Assembly: GCA_017450945.1 (NCBI GenBank)
Contig: JAFSSP010000020.1
Location: 96,954 to 155,667, forward strand
DNA: 58,714 nt
Origin: Clostridia bacterium
GTDB taxonomy: Bacteria > Bacillota > Clostridia > Oscillospirales > CAG-272
Reading direction: 5' to 3'
The notes beneath the pieces are model-generated. The model was given only the letters and a program-made list of their open reading frames with translations. It was not told the origin of the DNA and ran no database searches. Below, piece by piece: positions 8,386 to 17,602 of the stretch. The translations under genes and the position numbers were made by a program. The stretch's first letter is position 1; every line of letters starts with the position of its first letter.

Positions 8386-8805
8386 TTAGTTGGCAGGAGC
8401 ATTGTTGCTTTTCAGCAATTGCTGAAAAACGCGTTTGCTTACAGGCTTTTTACAAACAGGGCAATAGATAAATCCTTCGGGAAAACGCCTGTGCGGAGAA
8501 AACGCGGAAAGCTCGCAAGTGATCGCATACTGGCAGAACGGGCAAACACCCGAATAATAATATCTGTTTTCTTCCTCTATGACCCGTCTGTTGTATTGCG
8601 TGACTTTTACCGCATTGATAATGCCGCCAACAATCATAAGTATCCCGCCCGGCAACATGCAAAGTCCAATAATATTGGCGATAGGCGCTACAGTGTCATC
8701 GTTGGAATAAGAAGCATAAAAGAAAACCATAAACGAAATCACAATCAGAATAGCACCCCAAATAATAAGCCCTATTTTTTTACTTTTCAGTTTCGTTTTT
8801 AACAT
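8386..8805 (-). CDS. Two-span membrane protein with C-terminal zinc ribbon
   Basis: 139 residues. Two hydrophobic spans (about residues 12-31 and 42-63) are followed by a basic linker and a probable zinc ribbon: CPFC near residue 90, a single Cys in ITCEL, and CPVC near residue 117. The base composition is clearly more AT-rich than in flanking genes. A Shine-Dalgarno (AAAGGAG) precedes the ATG. No family is recognised. The cytosolic ribbon might bind nucleic acid or protein. The AT-rich composition may mean recent acquisition; there is no mobile gene beside it. Confidence 0.75.
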   Translation of the reverse strand: MLKTKLKSKKIGLIIWGAILIVISFMVFFYASYSNDDTVAPIANIIGLCMLPGGILMIVGGIINAVKVTQYNRRVIEEENRYYYSGVCPFCQYAITCELSAFSPHRRFPEGFIYCPVCKKPVSKRVFQQLLKSNNAPAN

Positions 8806-8871
8806 GATATTTTCTCCTTTGCTTTTGACGCGACAGATACAATTTGGACGATCAGAGAAAAAACAGATCTA

Positions 8872-10926
8872 TTATGCTTCTTTGTTTTCTGCAACGACCT
8901 TTGCCGAGATGTTGCCCGGAACCACATCGTAGCCGGTCACCTTGTACTCAAAGGAGCCGCGGCCCTGCGTCATGGCGCGGAGCAAAATCGGATAGTCGGC
9001 AAGCTCTGCCTTGGGAGCGGTCGCCTGAATGACGGTATAACCCTTCTTGGTAGCCGAAGGCTCCATGCCCATCACGCTTGCGCGGTGCTTGTTGAGGTCG
9101 CCCATAACGTCGCCCACGAGGCTTTCGGGAACCGTGATAGCAAGATCGCCGACCGGCTCAAGGAGAACCGGGCCTGCAAGCTCGAGCGCCTTCTTATAGG
9201 CAAGAGATGCGGCGGTCTTAAAGGAGATTTCATCCGAGTCGACCGGGTGGTAAGAACCATCGTAGAGGTCGGCGGCAAGATAGGTCATCGGGAAGCCGAA
9301 TGCACCCTTTGCCATGGATTCCTGAATACCCTTTTCGACGGCGGGGTTGAAGTTCTTCGGAACCGTACCGCCGACGACAGAAACGGTAAAGGTGAGTCCG
9401 GGATCCTCGCCGGGACCGAACTTCATCTTGACGTGACCGTACTGGCCGGAACCGCCGTTCTGCTTCTTGTGTTTGCCTTCCACGTCGACAAACTTGGTGA
9501 TCTTTTCTCTGTACGGGATCTTCGGAATATCGAACTTGACGTTCAGTCCGAAGCGGGATTTCAGTCTTGCGGCAAGAACCGAGAGGTGCTGGTCGCCAAG
9601 GCCGTAGATGAGGAGCTGCTTGGTCTCCGCGTCGTTCTCAAAGCGAAGCGTGAAGTCTTCCTCGACCATCTTTGCGATGCTCTGGGTGATCTTGCCCTCG
9701 TCTCCCTTGGAGACCGGGATCATCACGCGGCAGAGATAAGGAGTCGGATACACGATCTTGCGGTAGGAAAGTTCCTTGCCGGCAGTCAGCGTATCGTTGG
9801 TGTTGGTGTTGTTGAGTTTTGCCACCATGCCGATGTCGCCGCAGGCAAGCTCTTCGACCTCGGTCTGCTTTTTGCCCTTGACCACATAGATGTGCGCGAG
9901 CTTTTCGTTGTCGCCGGTGGTGTTGTTTTTAAGAGTCAGATCGCGTTTGACCGTGCCGCTCATGACCTTGAAGAAGGACATTTTGCCGACGAACGGATCG
10001 GCGACCGTCTTGAAGACGAAGATGGCGGGATCGCCGTCCGGCTTGATCTCAACCTTCTCGCCGCCCTCGAGTGCTTCGCTTCCCTTTGCGGTAAAGCGCG
10101 GGAAGGATTCGCTGATTTTGTCAAGCAGCGTCCAGACGCCCCAGAGCTTGGTTGCGGCGCCACAGAAGACCGGCACGATATCGCCGTGAACGATGCCCTC
10201 GTGAACGGCCTCGACCGCCTCGTCGTGGGTGATCTCTTCACCGTCAAAGTATTTCATCATGAGCTCTTCGTTGGTACCTGCAACCGCTTCCATGAGCATA
10301 TCGCGGTATTTCTCCACGTCGCCCGAGCACTCGGCCGGAATATCCTCGGTGGTGTGCTTGCCGCCCTTATCGAAGACGTGCGCCTTCTGGTCGATGAGGT
10401 CGATCGCGCCGACCACGGCGCCGCCTTTGACCATCGGGATGGTCAGCGGGCAGACCTTGGTACCGAATTTTTCATGCAGTGCGTCAAGGACTTTGCCGAA
10501 ACGCGCTTCGTTATCGTCAAATTTGTTGATGAAGAAGGATCTCGGGAGCTTTGCTTCTTCGACTGCGTCCCAAGCCAGCTCGGTGCCGACTTCGATGCCG
10601 GCCTTGCCGTCAACAAGGATAATAGCGCTGTCGGCCACGCGGAGAGCCTGTTGCACTTCGCCGACAAAATCGAGATAGCCGGGCGTGTCGAGGACATTGA
10701 TTTTGATATTTTTCCAGGTCAGCGGAGCCACCGACGCCGAGATCGAGATCTGACGAGCAGTCTCCTCCGCGTCAAAATCGCAGACCGTATTTCCCTGGGG
10801 GACTGTGCCGAGACGATCGGCCTCGCCCGCAAGATAGAGCATTGCCTCGGCAAGAGAGGTCTTGCCCGAACCGCCGTGACCCAGCAGTGCAACATTCCGA
10901 ATATTCTTTGTTTCAACCTTTGCCAT
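8872..10926 (-). CDS. Elongation factor G-like GTPase (EF-G paralogue)
   Basis: 684 residues with EF-G architecture: GTPase domain, domain II, and domains III-V through the C-terminal GRGSFEYKVTGYDVVP. The P-loop reads GHGGSGKTS where housekeeping EF-G has AHIDAGKTT. Switch I is replaced by EETARQISISAS, G3 is DTPGY and G4 is NKFD. These changes mark the EF-G-II/FusA-like paralogue group, often a second copy whose ribosomal role (translocation with weak GTPase, recycling or stress) varies. It has its own promoter and is probably monocistronic. The housekeeping fusA is expected elsewhere next to rpsG. Confidence 0.9.
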   Translation of the reverse strand: MAKVETKNIRNVALLGHGGSGKTSLAEAMLYLAGEADRLGTVPQGNTVCDFDAEETARQISISASVAPLTWKNIKINVLDTPGYLDFVGEVQQALRVADSAIILVDGKAGIEVGTELAWDAVEEAKLPRSFFINKFDDNEARFGKVLDALHEKFGTKVCPLTIPMVKGGAVVGAIDLIDQKAHVFDKGGKHTTEDIPAECSGDVEKYRDMLMEAVAGTNEELMMKYFDGEEITHDEAVEAVHEGIVHGDIVPVFCGAATKLWGVWTLLDKISESFPRFTAKGSEALEGGEKVEIKPDGDPAIFVFKTVADPFVGKMSFFKVMSGTVKRDLTLKNNTTGDNEKLAHIYVVKGKKQTEVEELACGDIGMVAKLNNTNTNDTLTAGKELSYRKIVYPTPYLCRVMIPVSKGDEGKITQSIAKMVEEDFTLRFENDAETKQLLIYGLGDQHLSVLAARLKSRFGLNVKFDIPKIPYREKITKFVDVEGKHKKQNGGSGQYGHVKMKFGPGEDPGLTFTVSVVGGTVPKNFNPAVEKGIQESMAKGAFGFPMTYLAADLYDGSYHPVDSDEISFKTAASLAYKKALELAGPVLLEPVGDLAITVPESLVGDVMGDLNKHRASVMGMEPSATKKGYTVIQATAPKAELADYPILLRAMTQGRGSFEYKVTGYDVVPGNISAKVVAENKEA

Positions 10927-10994
10927 TGTATGAACCTTACTATCCCTTTCCTGTGTTTTTCCGCCGGAGTGCGCATCACAGCGGTATTCAATTT

Positions 10995-11023
10995 ATTATA
11001 CAATACAAATTTTTCTTTTGCAA
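10995..11023 (-). promoter_or_regulatory. Promoter of the EF-G-like gene
   Basis: Minus strand TTGCAA (11023-11018), 17-base spacer, TATAAT (11000-10995). Transcription would start about 60 bases upstream of the ATG at 10926. Confidence 0.65.
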
Positions 11024-11084
11024 GCGATTTTTTCCACTTTTTAAGCAATTGCCTGTAGAAAAAGACGCTTTTGTTTTGTGTATT

Positions 11085-11930
11085 TTAGACAGATTTTTCG
11101 CCAAAAAAGAGCCTTTTTGCATTGTCGGCGGTAATTTTTGCAGCCTCATTCGGGCTACACTGCCAAAGGCCTGCCAGAACGCTAAGCGTTTCCACAAGCA
11201 ATCCCGAGTGGTTGAGACTGCCACGATAGGGGTGCGGAGCAAGGTAAGGCGCGTCGGTTTCCACAAGCAGCCTTTCGTGCGGAACGGCAAGTGCGGCCGC
11301 GCGTACGCTTGTCGCATTGCGGAAGGTCAACGTCCCGGAAAAGGAGATATAAAAGCCGCGGCGAACGAGATCTTTAGCCATCTCGGCGCTTCCGCTGTAA
11401 CTGTGGAAAACGCCGCGCACGCCGGGATGTTTTAGAATCGTCTCAAAGCAATCGCCATGCGCGTCGCGGTCGTGGATAATGACCGGTAGATCATATTTTT
11501 TTGCCAATTCCAACTGGGCTTCAAAAAAGCGCATCTCTTTGGCCTTGTCGAGTTTCCCCTCGATGAACTCCTCGGTGTGATAGTCAAGTCCGATCTCGCC
11601 GAGCGCAACCAGCTTGCTCACTTCCCTGCTTTTTGGATCTTTTAAGAGCGCTTCCAATTCCGAGAGCGCGGCCGCTTCATCGGCATAGACATGACAGTCC
11701 TCGGGATGAATTCCGATTGCAGAATACATTCCTTTGTTCTTTTTTGATTGTAAAAGAACCTCTTTTGCGTTTTCCAGATTGGTTCCCACGTTGAGAATGT
11801 AAGCAACCGGCTCGGGGCAGATCGTTCCAAGCAAGGCCTCGGCACCGCCCTCATATTCACGATCAAATCGTTTGTCAAAGTAGTGCGCGTGCGAATCGAA
11901 AATGCCGGTGATGGTGATTTTTTCGTTCAT
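11085..11930 (-). CDS. tatD: TatD family metal-dependent hydrolase
   Basis: 281 residues of the TatD deoxyribonuclease/amidohydrolase family. Metal-binding motifs are visible: FDSHAHYFD at the N-terminus, ALGEIGLDYH near residue 117, PVIIHDRDAH near residue 152, GVFHSYSGS near residue 178 and LLVETDAPYLAPHP near residue 226. Members act as 3'-5' exonucleases or D-aminoacyl-tRNA-type hydrolases; the activity here is not defined. The ATG at 11930 follows the Shine-Dalgarno CGGAG. It lies downstream of metG on the same strand, a common pairing in Firmicutes, but separated by a terminator hairpin. Confidence 0.93.
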   Translation of the reverse strand: MNEKITITGIFDSHAHYFDKRFDREYEGGAEALLGTICPEPVAYILNVGTNLENAKEVLLQSKKNKGMYSAIGIHPEDCHVYADEAAALSELEALLKDPKSREVSKLVALGEIGLDYHTEEFIEGKLDKAKEMRFFEAQLELAKKYDLPVIIHDRDAHGDCFETILKHPGVRGVFHSYSGSAEMAKDLVRRGFYISFSGTLTFRNATSVRAAALAVPHERLLVETDAPYLAPHPYRGSLNHSGLLVETLSVLAGLWQCSPNEAAKITADNAKRLFFGEKSV

Positions 11931-11945
11931 ATTTTTCTCCGTTTT

Positions 11946-11982
11946 CAAAAAAAGGAGGACTTTTGCAAGGAAAAGGCCTCCT
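11946..11982 (-). terminator. Terminator between metG and tatD
   Basis: On the minus strand AGGAGG/CCTCCT flanks an inner CTTTT/AAAAG pairing. The hairpin is followed by seven Ts (11953-11947) and then, within a few bases, the tatD ribosome-binding site. Probably a partial terminator that lowers tatD expression. Confidence 0.65.
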
Positions 11983-11993
11983 CTTTTTTCATT

Positions 11994-13937
11994 TTATCTG
12001 ATCCGTTCTCCCAGCGGCGTGTCGTCTGCAAGGAAGACCACGCGAACGGTTTCTTCGCCGGATGCAAGGATCATGCCCTGCGATTCGATGCCGCAAAGAG
12101 TTGCAGGCTTGAGGTTTGCCACAACGATAATCTTGCGGCCGACCAGCTCTTCCGGCGCATACCACTTGGCAATGCCCGAAACGACCTGCCGTTTCTCATA
12201 GCCGAGGTCGATTTGCAGTTTCAAAAGCTTCTTTGCCTTTTCCACCTTCTCGGCGGCGAGGATCTTTGCCGAGCGGAGTTCGACCTTCATAAAGTCGTCA
12301 ATGCCGATCATTGCACAGCCTTCGGGCTTTTCAACGACAGGCGTGAGCTTTGCAAGCTCGGCCTGCCGTTTTGCTTCAAACTCGGCGAGCTTTGCTTCCA
12401 CGTCCACACGGGCAAAGAGCACCTTGGAATCCTTGACATAGTTGCCGGATTCGAGCGCCCCGAAGGTTGCAAGGCTCTCAAAAGTAGTCTGTTCAGTCGA
12501 GAGCTCGGAGATAATCTCTTCGGCAGTTCCCGGCAGGAAGGGACGGAGCATCACAGCGCCCTGACGGATGGTTTCGAGCAGATTGTAGAGCACGGTGCCA
12601 AGTCTTTCTTTTCTCGATTCGTCCTTGGCAAGCGCCCAGGGAGTCGTCTCGTCGATATACTTGTTCGCCCGGTCAAAGAGAGAGAAAAGACTCTCGACCG
12701 CGTCGGCGATATGGTATTCGTCCATGTTCTTTTTGACGGCGGCAAAGGTGGCGGCGCAGGTTGCTTTGAGTTCAGCGTCGCTTCCCTCTTCTGCACCCGG
12801 CGTCGGGATCAAACAGTCAAAATACTTTTTGTCCATATCAAGCGTGCGCTTGACCAGGTTGCCGAGGTTGTTGACCAGATCGTTGTTGTAGCGTTTGATC
12901 ACGCCCTCGTAGGTGATCGAGCCGTCCGAGGAAAAAGGCATCTCGGAGAGCGCATAGTGGCGCACGCCGTCGACCGTGAAGTGCTCGGCGAGCTCGTCGG
13001 CGTAGATCACGTTGCCCTTTGACTTGGACATCTTATCGGTGCCGAAATTGAACCACGGGTGACCGAAAACCTTTTTCGGGAGCGGCAGATCGAGTGCCAT
13101 GAGAAAGATCGGCCAGTAGATGGTGTGGAAGCGCAGAATATCCTTGCCGATGATGTGCACGTCGGCAGGCCAGAATTTTTTGAAGGTCTCGGACTGCTTC
13201 TCGTAAGATTTATCCGGGTCGTAGCCGATGGCGGTAATATAGTTGGTCAGCGCGTCGAGCCAGACGTAAACGACATGCTTGGGATCAAAATCGACCGGGA
13301 TTCCCCAGGTAAAGGAGGTGCGCGAAACACAAAGATCCTGCAAGCCCGCCTTGAGGAAGTTGTTGACCATTTCCTTTTTGCGCAGCTCGGGCTGGATAAA
13401 ATCCGGGTGCTCGTCGATATAGGTCATAAGGCGATCGGCGTATTTGCTCATCTTAAAGAAGTAGGCCTCTTCCTTCGCCTGTTTGAGCGGAGCGCCGCAG
13501 TCGGGGCATTTGCCCCCTTCGGCCTGAGTTGCGGTAAAGAAGGATTCGCAGGGCGTACAGTACCAGCCCTCGTAGTGCCCGAGGTAGATATCGCCCTGAT
13601 CATAAAACTTCTTAAAGATCTTCTGCACGGCGGCGACGTGATAGTCGTCGGTCGTGCGGATGAAATAATCGTAGCTTGTGTTCATCCGATCCCAGATCCC
13701 GCGGATTTCGCCGGCAACGCCGTCAACGTAAGCCTTGGGGGTGATCCCGGCTTCTTTTGCATAGTTCTCGATCTTTTGTCCGTGCTCATCGGTGCCGGTG
13801 CAGAAAAAGACCTCTTTGCCGAGAAGCCTCTGGTATCTTGCAATCGCGTCGGTGGCGATCACCTCGTAGGTGTTGCCGAAGTGCGGTTTGCGCGACGCGT
13901 AGGCAATGGCGGTGGTAATATAAAATCTTTCGCTCAT
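11994..13937 (-). CDS. metG: Methionyl-tRNA synthetase
   Basis: Class I synthetase of 647 residues that charges tRNA-Met. The HIGH signature is in KPHFGNTYEV. A zinc knuckle is present, CTPCESF then CPDCGAPL near residues 127-147. KMSKS is in GTDKMSKSKGN near residue 300. A C-terminal EMAP-II-like tRNA-binding domain (about residues 545-647, VELRSAKILAAEKV) makes the dimeric long form. The ATG at 13937 follows a GGAGG Shine-Dalgarno; upstream in-frame codons lie in the promoter and terminator region. No T-box or SAM riboswitch is visible in the short leader. Confidence 0.97.
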   Translation of the reverse strand: MSERFYITTAIAYASRKPHFGNTYEVIATDAIARYQRLLGKEVFFCTGTDEHGQKIENYAKEAGITPKAYVDGVAGEIRGIWDRMNTSYDYFIRTTDDYHVAAVQKIFKKFYDQGDIYLGHYEGWYCTPCESFFTATQAEGGKCPDCGAPLKQAKEEAYFFKMSKYADRLMTYIDEHPDFIQPELRKKEMVNNFLKAGLQDLCVSRTSFTWGIPVDFDPKHVVYVWLDALTNYITAIGYDPDKSYEKQSETFKKFWPADVHIIGKDILRFHTIYWPIFLMALDLPLPKKVFGHPWFNFGTDKMSKSKGNVIYADELAEHFTVDGVRHYALSEMPFSSDGSITYEGVIKRYNNDLVNNLGNLVKRTLDMDKKYFDCLIPTPGAEEGSDAELKATCAATFAAVKKNMDEYHIADAVESLFSLFDRANKYIDETTPWALAKDESRKERLGTVLYNLLETIRQGAVMLRPFLPGTAEEIISELSTEQTTFESLATFGALESGNYVKDSKVLFARVDVEAKLAEFEAKRQAELAKLTPVVEKPEGCAMIGIDDFMKVELRSAKILAAEKVEKAKKLLKLQIDLGYEKRQVVSGIAKWYAPEELVGRKIIVVANLKPATLCGIESQGMILASGEETVRVVFLADDTPLGERIR

Positions 13938-13970
13938 TCTTTTTGTTCCTCCAGAAGGAATATTTGGTAT

Positions 13971-13999
13971 ATTATAACAGATTTTTTCGCCTTTTACAA
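13971..13999 (-). promoter_or_regulatory. Promoter of metG
   Basis: Minus strand TTGTAA (13999-13994), 17-base spacer, TATAAT (13976-13971). It lies just downstream of the terminator of the preceding importer operon. Confidence 0.65.
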
Positions 14000-14009
14000 G
14001 GGATTTGGT

Positions 14010-14048
14010 AAAAAAAGAGTCCCGCCCGCGGCAAAAGCCGCAGGCGGG
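14010..14048 (-). terminator. Terminator of the 14-19 kb ABC importer operon
   Basis: Minus-strand hairpin CCCGCC/GGCGGG plus GCGGC/GCCGC around a TTTT loop, ending in ACTC and a seven-T run. Confidence 0.85.
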
Positions 14049-14066
14049 GCAAAAGATCAAAAAGAA

Positions 14067-15710
14067 TCAAAGAATTTCCAGCGTACCGGTGGCAATCAGT
14101 CTGCCCGAGCGAGCCGAGAAGAGCGTGACCACTTCTTTGCCGAAATCAAAGTGCACTTTTTCTTCGAGCGCAAAGGTGTTCATACCAAAGGAAACGCCGG
14201 TGAGCAGCAGGTTGCCCACGCGCAGACGCACGGTGGTTTCCATACCGGTCGGCATCGAGCTGTAAACCTCGGCTTCAATCTTGCCCTCGGGCGAGATCTT
14301 AACAGCCTCGGGACGGATGCCGAGCACGAAGTCTCTGTCGGTGGCTGGTTTTGCTTCCTCAAATTCGGTCTCGTCGACCTTGGCGATATGGCACTTAAAC
14401 AGGGTATCCTTGTTGCCCTTTTCCACGTTCTGCTTGTCTTTGAGCAGTTCGGCGCGCCACTCTGCGATCGAGCGGTCGGTCTCGTAGTCCTGCTTCACCC
14501 AATCGGCATAATCGAGGGGCGTCGACGGATGGAAGATACCCTTGACGCCGCCAAGGAGAGTGAGCTGGATCCCGCCCTCGGGGGTTGGGTCGCCTTCGGC
14601 CTCGGCAAAGTTGATCGAGGGGCTGCCCACAAAGTCGGCAACAAAGGTGTCGTTCGGGTTGCGGTAAACCGTGAGCGGTGCGTCGTACTGACGGAGCACG
14701 CCGTTTTCAATCAGGCAGATCTTGGTGGCAAGCGTCATGGCTTCCATCTGGTCGTGGGTGACGTAAACGAAAGTGCTTCCGGTCTCGAGGTGCAAACGCT
14801 GGAGCTCGGAACGCATCTCGAGGCGCAGTTTTGCATCAAGGTTGGAAAGCGGTTCGTCCATAAAGAGCACGGTGGGTTCGGGAGCAAGGGTTCTTGCGAT
14901 GGCAACACGCTGTTGCTGACCGCCCGAGAGCTCTGCCGGATAGCGATCCATGAACATGCCGATCTTGACGATGCGGGAGACTCTGCGAACCGAGAGATCG
15001 ATCTCTTCTTTTGCGAGTTTGCGGACTTTCTTGACCACTTCCCCGCCCTTTGTGTATTCAAAGGATTCGTTCAGGGGAGTCCCCTTCTTCTTAGCGGCCT
15101 CTTTTTCGTCTTTGAGAAGGAGTTCGAGTTTTGCGATCTGTTCGTTTGCAACTTCCTGCGGGTTCTCAACCTTTTGCAGGCCGAGGCCGAGCAGATCCTT
15201 TGCGGTATAAATGGAAATTTCGTAAGTATCGATGAGTTTGAGGATGGCTCTGTCGTGATCCGGCTTGCCGCTCTTATCCACGCAGTCGTTGATGATGGCA
15301 ACTACCTTTGCGGCCTCGCGGAGAATCTCGATCTTTCTTGCCGCGACTCTGGCTTTAAAATCCACGACCGGCAGTTCGTCCTTGATGTTGGAAAGGCCGA
15401 AAGAGATGTTCTGGTAAACCGTCATGTTCGGCCAGAGAGCGTAGTTCTGGAAGAGGAATCCGACTCTTCTCTTGTTGGCGGGGACATTGATGCCAAGATC
15501 GCTGTCAAATACCACGCGGTCGCCGATGGTGATGCGGCCGGTCGTCGGGGTCTCAAGTCCCGCGATCATACGGAGGGTGGTGGTTTTGCCGCACCCGGAA
15601 GGGCCAAGCAACGTGACAAACGCATTGTCTTCAATGGTCATGGAAAGATGATCCACCGCGTAAAAGTTTCCCCAGCGTTTGGTAACGTCGGTCAAAATAA
15701 TTTCAGGCAT
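14067..15710 (-). CDS. ABC importer ATPase with large helical-domain insertion
   Basis: 547-residue MalK/FbpC/PotA-like ATPase. Walker A GPSGCGKT lies at 36-43, the Q-loop Gln at 88, signature LSGGQ at 261-265, and Walker B VLFMDEP at 281-287. The switch His is in VTHDQMEA. A C-terminal OB-fold (TOBE-like) region runs from about residue 385. Q-loop to signature is 173 residues, against about 50 in MalK. Roughly 120 extra residues (about 110-240), rich in Lys, Glu and Leu and likely helical, are therefore inserted in the domain that contacts the permease. All catalytic motifs are intact. It is the last gene of the operon with the fused permease (15747) and lipoprotein (17713). Substrate unknown. 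Confidence 0.92.
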   Translation of the reverse strand: MPEIILTDVTKRWGNFYAVDHLSMTIEDNAFVTLLGPSGCGKTTTLRMIAGLETPTTGRITIGDRVVFDSDLGINVPANKRRVGFLFQNYALWPNMTVYQNISFGLSNIKDELPVVDFKARVAARKIEILREAAKVVAIINDCVDKSGKPDHDRAILKLIDTYEISIYTAKDLLGLGLQKVENPQEVANEQIAKLELLLKDEKEAAKKKGTPLNESFEYTKGGEVVKKVRKLAKEEIDLSVRRVSRIVKIGMFMDRYPAELSGGQQQRVAIARTLAPEPTVLFMDEPLSNLDAKLRLEMRSELQRLHLETGSTFVYVTHDQMEAMTLATKICLIENGVLRQYDAPLTVYRNPNDTFVADFVGSPSINFAEAEGDPTPEGGIQLTLLGGVKGIFHPSTPLDYADWVKQDYETDRSIAEWRAELLKDKQNVEKGNKDTLFKCHIAKVDETEFEEAKPATDRDFVLGIRPEAVKISPEGKIEAEVYSSMPTGMETTVRLRVGNLLLTGVSFGMNTFALEEKVHFDFGKEVVTLFSARSGRLIATGTLEIL

Positions 15711-15746
15711 AGTTTACAGTTCCTTTCTGTAAGATTAGAGCTTCGG

Positions 15747-17588
15747 TCAACCGCCGATGCCCTTGTCGAGGCTGGCTCCGGTCACCTTATTGATGATGCC
15801 GTTGAAGATCAGGATGGTAACGATGAGAATGAGGTTCATACCGCTCGAGAAGGCGGCAAGTCCCATTTCGTCGAAATAGTCCATGGTGGTGGACATGATG
15901 AATCCCTGCACGCAAAGCAACATGAAGAGAGAGAGTTCTCTCATACAGGTGATGAACGGAAGCAAGAATCCGCTGAGGATCGAGGATTTCTGAATCGGGA
16001 TGATGATCCTGAACATCCGCTTGAACCACGGGACGTTCTGAATGATCGCCGACTCCTCGATCTCGCCCGAGAGCTGAAGCATCGAGTTGAGCGAGGCGCG
16101 GCTGGCAAACGGAATGTACTTGACCGTACCCACGATGATGAGCAGCGTGTAGGTGTTGTAAAGGCTGATCTTCTCGTTGGTCGCAAGCAGGATAAAGAAG
16201 GCGATACCGACTGCGACCGAGGGCATGAGATACGGAAGGAAGGCGATGTTGTTGACGTAGTTTGCAAAGCGGTTGCGGCGCTTTTTGGAAACGGCGTAGC
16301 CGATCAGCGTTCCGAGCGTGCCTGCAAAGAGCGCGCACATGATCGAGAGGAAGATCGTGCCGCCGTAAGCCGACCAGATCGTCTTGTTATAAAGCATTCC
16401 CATCTGACCGTACAGTCCGTTTTCGGTCACGTTCTCGCTCGTCAGCCACCACTTGGCAGTCAGATTTGAGGGATCCCAGGTGCGCAGGAAACTGTAGTCG
16501 CCCGGGTTGGGAAGGAAGGTCTCAAACGCAAAGGAAATGAGCGGATAGATACTGGTCATAAAAGTTGCGATGATCAGAATGATCGCAATGACCCACTTGC
16601 CGACTTTGCCGAGGTTGATCTTAGAGATTTGCCCCGACTTACCGGTCACGGTGGTGTAGTTCTTGCGGCTCTTGAGACTGCGCTGATTGAGCACCATGAT
16701 GAGCACACCGATGACCATCATGATCACGGCAAGAATACTCGCTTCTCCCGCGTACTTGTCGTTCATTTCAAGATACTTGGTGGAAAGCGTGGAGAGCTTC
16801 AGGTAGTGCGGAACCGGGTAGCTTCCCATCGAGCTGCCGAAAACGAGAAGCACGGTGGAAAGGATGGCGGGTTTGACCATCGGGAGCGTGATGCGCGTCA
16901 CAATGCGCCACTTGGGCGTATTGAGAATGGTCGCGGCTTCCTCGAGGTTTGCGTCCATGTTGCGGAAGATACCGCCGATGAGGATATAGGCGAATGCAGA
17001 ATAGTGCATGCCGAGCACCATGATACAGGGGAAAATGCCCTGGCACCACCAAAGCGGCATATGAATGCCGAACAGCGAGGCAAGAAGGCCGTCGCTTGTA
17101 CCGGTGACTGCATTCGAGTTAAAGAGGTTTCTCCACACCAGAGCCAGCGTCCACTGCGGCATGATGTAGGGGAAAATGAAGATCGAGCTGAGATACTTTT
17201 TGCATTTCATATTGGTTCTGGTAACGAGGAATGCAAAAAGTCCTCCAAATAAAATCGCCGCAACGCAGGCAAAGAAGGAGATGATGAGCGTATTGCCGAG
17301 CGGCGTCCAGAGGTTTGTCTTTGCCAGAGGGCTGGTAAAGAGGTCGGTATAGTTGGCAAGGCTGAATCCTTCGGTCTTGCCGGTCAGATATTGGTCAATC
17401 GTACCCGGGTGAATTTTGAAGGTATCTTCCAGAATTGCAATGATCGGTGCAACCGTGGTGATCGTGCAAAGCACGCCCAATACAATCAAGATGATGTTAT
17501 ACGGTTGCGACAGGAAGGTAAACAGTTTATTACGACCGATGCGGAAGGAAGACGCCTTTTGACGGGGCATATTCAGATTTGTGGTCAT
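15747..17588 (-). CDS. Fused two-domain ABC importer permease
   Basis: 613 residues, two BPD_transp_1 permease domains in one chain, as in FbpB/AfuB-type transporters. Each half has about six membrane helices and an EAA loop that docks the ATPase: NLEEAATILNTPKWR near residue 218 and EIEESAIIQNVPWFKR near residue 510. Being a pseudo-heterodimer, one chain suffices for the channel. The gene lies between its lipoprotein and ATPase genes. Related systems carry Fe3+, polyamines, phosphonates or thiamine-like compounds; the sequence does not decide which. Confidence 0.92.
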   Translation of the reverse strand: MTTNLNMPRQKASSFRIGRNKLFTFLSQPYNIILIVLGVLCTITTVAPIIAILEDTFKIHPGTIDQYLTGKTEGFSLANYTDLFTSPLAKTNLWTPLGNTLIISFFACVAAILFGGLFAFLVTRTNMKCKKYLSSIFIFPYIMPQWTLALVWRNLFNSNAVTGTSDGLLASLFGIHMPLWWCQGIFPCIMVLGMHYSAFAYILIGGIFRNMDANLEEAATILNTPKWRIVTRITLPMVKPAILSTVLLVFGSSMGSYPVPHYLKLSTLSTKYLEMNDKYAGEASILAVIMMVIGVLIMVLNQRSLKSRKNYTTVTGKSGQISKINLGKVGKWVIAIILIIATFMTSIYPLISFAFETFLPNPGDYSFLRTWDPSNLTAKWWLTSENVTENGLYGQMGMLYNKTIWSAYGGTIFLSIMCALFAGTLGTLIGYAVSKKRRNRFANYVNNIAFLPYLMPSVAVGIAFFILLATNEKISLYNTYTLLIIVGTVKYIPFASRASLNSMLQLSGEIEESAIIQNVPWFKRMFRIIIPIQKSSILSGFLLPFITCMRELSLFMLLCVQGFIMSTTMDYFDEMGLAAFSSGMNLILIVTILIFNGIINKVTGASLDKGIGG

Positions 17589-17602
17589 AATTCCTCCGTA
17601 AA

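Noticed and set aside
13059..16469. Open frame of more than 1,100 codons on the plus strand, antisense to metG and the importer ATPase/permease genes
   Set aside because: The minus strand carries three unmistakable genes here. The long antisense frame follows from their codon bias, has no ribosome site, and reads as low-complexity His/Arg/Gly/Val-rich protein.
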